The notes beneath the pieces are model-generated. The model searched no databases, was not told where the DNA came from, and saw nothing but the letters and a program-made list of their open reading frames with translations. Below are positions 62,474 through 64,000 of a stretch of DNA of 64,000 bases, one piece after another. Each line of letters starts with the position of its first letter. Positions within the stretch are counted from its first letter, which is position 1. Source of the stretch: Gemmiger formicilis. GTDB taxonomy: Bacteria; Bacillota; Clostridia; Oscillospirales; Ruminococcaceae. Made by a program: the position numbers and the translations under genes. Location: the NCBI RefSeq assembly GCF_016900095.1, contig NZ_JACJJP010000016.1:1-64000 (forward strand), read 5' to 3'.

Positions 62474-63733
62474 TCAGTTTTGGGGGGCGCCGGGCACACG
62501 GCCCAGCTGTGTGTTGTCGGTGGTACGGTCCGCCAGGGCAGGGACGGGGTGTTTTTTGGTCTGGTACCGGTAGTCCTCCCCGTTTTTCTCCTGGTAGGTG
62601 CGGATGATGCAGTGGCTGGGCACTGCATCGGGTCCGCCCTTATTGACCGCCTCCTGATACTGGAAGAAGGGAGAAGCCGGGTCGGCCTGGTCAACAGGCA
62701 GGTAATCCTCCCCGGCGGCGGTGAGCTCCACCGTATTCTTCAGCACCTTGCGCACATAGTCGATCTGAGGCGCAAAGCGGAGCAATTCCGGGAACTCGCC
62801 CTGGGGCAGCACCTGCTGCCACTCCTTACCCTCATACTTTTGCAGCAGTTGGGCCGCCTTGTGCAGGTGCCCCACCTCCATATCAAAATAGCGCTCCCAG
62901 ATCTTCTTCACCTGGTCATCGGTCTCAGTTTCAAAGCAGGACCAGTACAGATAGCATTCGTTGTACTCGTGAAGCAGCAGGTTTTCCAGCCAGGTGCAGC
63001 TGGGGTCCAGCAGGGCCCCGTACTGGGTGACGTGCTGCTCCTCGACCATGCCGATCTCCTGGTACAGCCGCCGGCCCAGGTCGTTGGGGTAGAAGGCGCC
63101 CAGATTCATATAGTAGTTCATGGTCTGCTGTTCGGCGGCGGTGATGGTGCAGGTATCCAGCATGGTAAGCAGATCCGCCTTCTTGAAATCGCAGGCCCGA
63201 CGCACACTGTCCACGGGATGGCGGTGATGGGCAATGGTGGGACGCCCGGGCATGATCTCGGTATAGCCCCCCACCAGCCGTTCTGCCCGGATGCCTTGCT
63301 CCATTTCCAACAGGTCCGCATACCGGTACAGATGGTCAAAGTCCTCCAGCAGGGCAAAGTTCAGGGCCTTCACCACATAGGGATCCGGCTCCCGCTGGGC
63401 CAGGATGGCGGTCAGGTCCACCGCCAGCTGCTCATAGGTGATGGTGGTTTCCAGCTGGGTCTCGTCGGCGGGCTTCAGGTAGGCCAGCTGATGCTGTTGC
63501 TGCTGCTCCTGCCGCCGGGCCACCGCCAGTTCCCGGCGCAGATCGTTGTCGGTGCAGTGGCGATGGAACTGGTGACCGAACCACACCGCCTCATACTCGG
63601 CCCCGGTCATCAGGATGATGCGCACCTTGGTGTAGGCATCTGTCTCATCCTTGCAGTAGGCTTTGGGATACAGGCTTTTCCAGCTCTGAAACGCCCCGGC
63701 CTTCCGGGAAGGTTTCTGTTCAAAAGGATTCAT
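62474..63733 (-). CDS. Ferritin-like diiron protein
   Basis: 419 residues. Four helices carry evenly placed acidic and His residues: ALLEDFDHLYRYADLLEMEQ, QEIGMVEEQHVTQYGALLD, LLHEYNECYLYWSCFE and FDMEVGHLHKAAQLLQ. The E, ExxH, E, ExxH pattern is the diiron signature of the ferritin-like superfamily. The N-terminal 130 residues and C-terminal 120 are unfamiliar. It may detoxify oxygen or peroxide or act as an oxidase. AGGAGG lies upstream of the ATG. It precedes the adenylation gene on the same strand but a terminator separates them. Confidence 0.7.
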   Translation of the reverse strand: MNPFEQKPSRKAGAFQSWKSLYPKAYCKDETDAYTKVRIILMTGAEYEAVWFGHQFHRHCTDNDLRRELAVARRQEQQQQHQLAYLKPADETQLETTITYEQLAVDLTAILAQREPDPYVVKALNFALLEDFDHLYRYADLLEMEQGIRAERLVGGYTEIMPGRPTIAHHRHPVDSVRRACDFKKADLLTMLDTCTITAAEQQTMNYYMNLGAFYPNDLGRRLYQEIGMVEEQHVTQYGALLDPSCTWLENLLLHEYNECYLYWSCFETETDDQVKKIWERYFDMEVGHLHKAAQLLQKYEGKEWQQVLPQGEFPELLRFAPQIDYVRKVLKNTVELTAAGEDYLPVDQADPASPFFQYQEAVNKGGPDAVPSHCIIRTYQEKNGEDYRYQTKKHPVPALADRTTDNTQLGRVPGAPQN

Positions 63734-63796
63734 ACCCTCTATTCCTCCTTATATTTTCTTCTTTTGTATTATAAGGAAGCAAAGGCGGGATTATAC

Positions 63797-63830
63797 AAAG
63801 GAGCCCGCAGCCTACGCTGCGGGCTCCTTT
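63797..63830 (-). terminator. Terminator of the RpiR-type gene
   Basis: A 14-bp perfect stem (AAAGGAGCCCGCAG with CTGCGGGCTCCTTT). On the minus strand it follows the stop of the gene entering from the right edge by 13 bases. Confidence 0.75.
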
Positions 63831-63842
63831 GGGTATGTTGTG

Positions 63843-64000
63843 TCATCTGCCGAATTCCTGTTTCATCCGGTGCAGTTCCTTCAGGCGGGCGGCACCGTCG
63901 GCGCCCAGCCGCTGGGAAGCCGCCACCACCAGGGTATCCACCATGGCGGCGGCCGCCGCCATGGAATGGTATTCCTTCTCGGTCCCGCGGTAGACATACA
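63843..64000 (-). CDS. RpiR/SIS-type regulator, C-terminal end (cut by window edge)
   Basis: The last 51 codons are inside the window: YVYRGTEKEYHSMAAAAAMV, then DTLVVAASQRLGADGAARLK and a TGA at 63843-63845. The Ala-rich helix and the VDTLVVAA strand resemble the end of a SIS sugar-phosphate-binding domain in MurR/RpiR regulators. The DNA-binding half lies beyond 64 kb, so the identification is provisional. Confidence 0.5.
   Translation of the reverse strand, partial: YVYRGTEKEYHSMAAAAAMVDTLVVAASQRLGADGAARLKELHRMKQEFGR

Overview
The window reads as chromosome of a Gram-positive, anaerobic gut-type Clostridia, most likely Oscillospiraceae/Ruminococcaceae (Faecalibacterium/Subdoligranulum/Gemmiger-like). 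This is inferred from strong AGGAGG-type ribosome binding sites, lipoprotein signal peptides, a PTS with a BglG-type antiterminator, YesM/YesN-type two-component genes and many clostridial carbohydrate genes. Base composition is patchy. The 8-14 kb and 27-64 kb stretches look GC-rich and well packed. The first 8 kb and the 15-16.4 kb gene are AT-rich, with small, broken or orphan genes, as expected of accessory DNA.

Layout. 0-8 kb: an IS256-type transposase tail, an overlapping minus-strand set of small immunity-like genes (YezG/DUF600-like, ankyrin, membrane proteins), two lipoproteins, and a trio of small plus-strand genes of which two are broken. 8-15 kb: PAP2 phosphatase and alpha/beta hydrolase, divergent from an AraC regulator and a GH3 beta-glucosidase, then a methyltransferase. 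15.3-24.4 kb: a frameshifted AT-rich gene, recombinase and excisionase remnants, a Phd/RelE-type toxin-antitoxin pair, a WYL regulator, and a complete type II-C CRISPR-Cas locus (11 repeats, cas2, cas1, cas9 of 1078 aa, and a tracrRNA with a visible promoter and terminator). 24.5-26.3 kb: mobile-element debris including a tRNA-Met 3' half and an in-frame chimera of adhesin, sulfatase, integrase and HicB pieces.

26.3-38.3 kb: a minus-strand polysaccharide-utilization operon. It encodes a sugar-binding lipoprotein, two ABC permeases, a GH3 hexosaminidase-like enzyme, an (alpha/alpha)-toroid lyase-like protein, a histidine kinase and AraC-type response regulator, a GH88 unsaturated glucuronyl hydrolase and a HAD phosphatase. 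This set suggests import and breakdown of uronate-containing oligosaccharides. A 161-bp direct repeat found at both 24.5 and 38.8 kb flanks this stretch, and the right copy truncates a flavodoxin gene. 39-46.8 kb: a flavodoxin lipoprotein and LysR regulator, then a beta-glucoside operon (antiterminator, EIIBC, GH1) and a decayed GH3.

46.9-56.4 kb: AraC and ArsR regulators, a run of three class-M-like sirtuin genes (one intact, one deleted, one amber-interrupted) divergent from an Rrf2 regulator, an HxlR regulator divergent from a two-gene radical-SAM pair, a metal chaperone with a P1B ATPase, and a mobile-element fragment. 56.6-64 kb: a YhhN membrane protein, an HxlR remnant overlapping a YjbR-EVE fusion, a 1202-aa acyl-adenylating/carrier/condensation protein, a ferritin-like protein and the end of an RpiR/SIS-type regulator.

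The best-supported notable system is the II-C CRISPR locus, whose repeats each end in a consensus -10 box and which has a WYL gene directly in front of the array. The less understood pieces are the radical-SAM pair, the sirtuin cluster, the YjbR-EVE fusion, the adenylation-carrier-condensation protein, and three in-frame amber codons in otherwise open genes.
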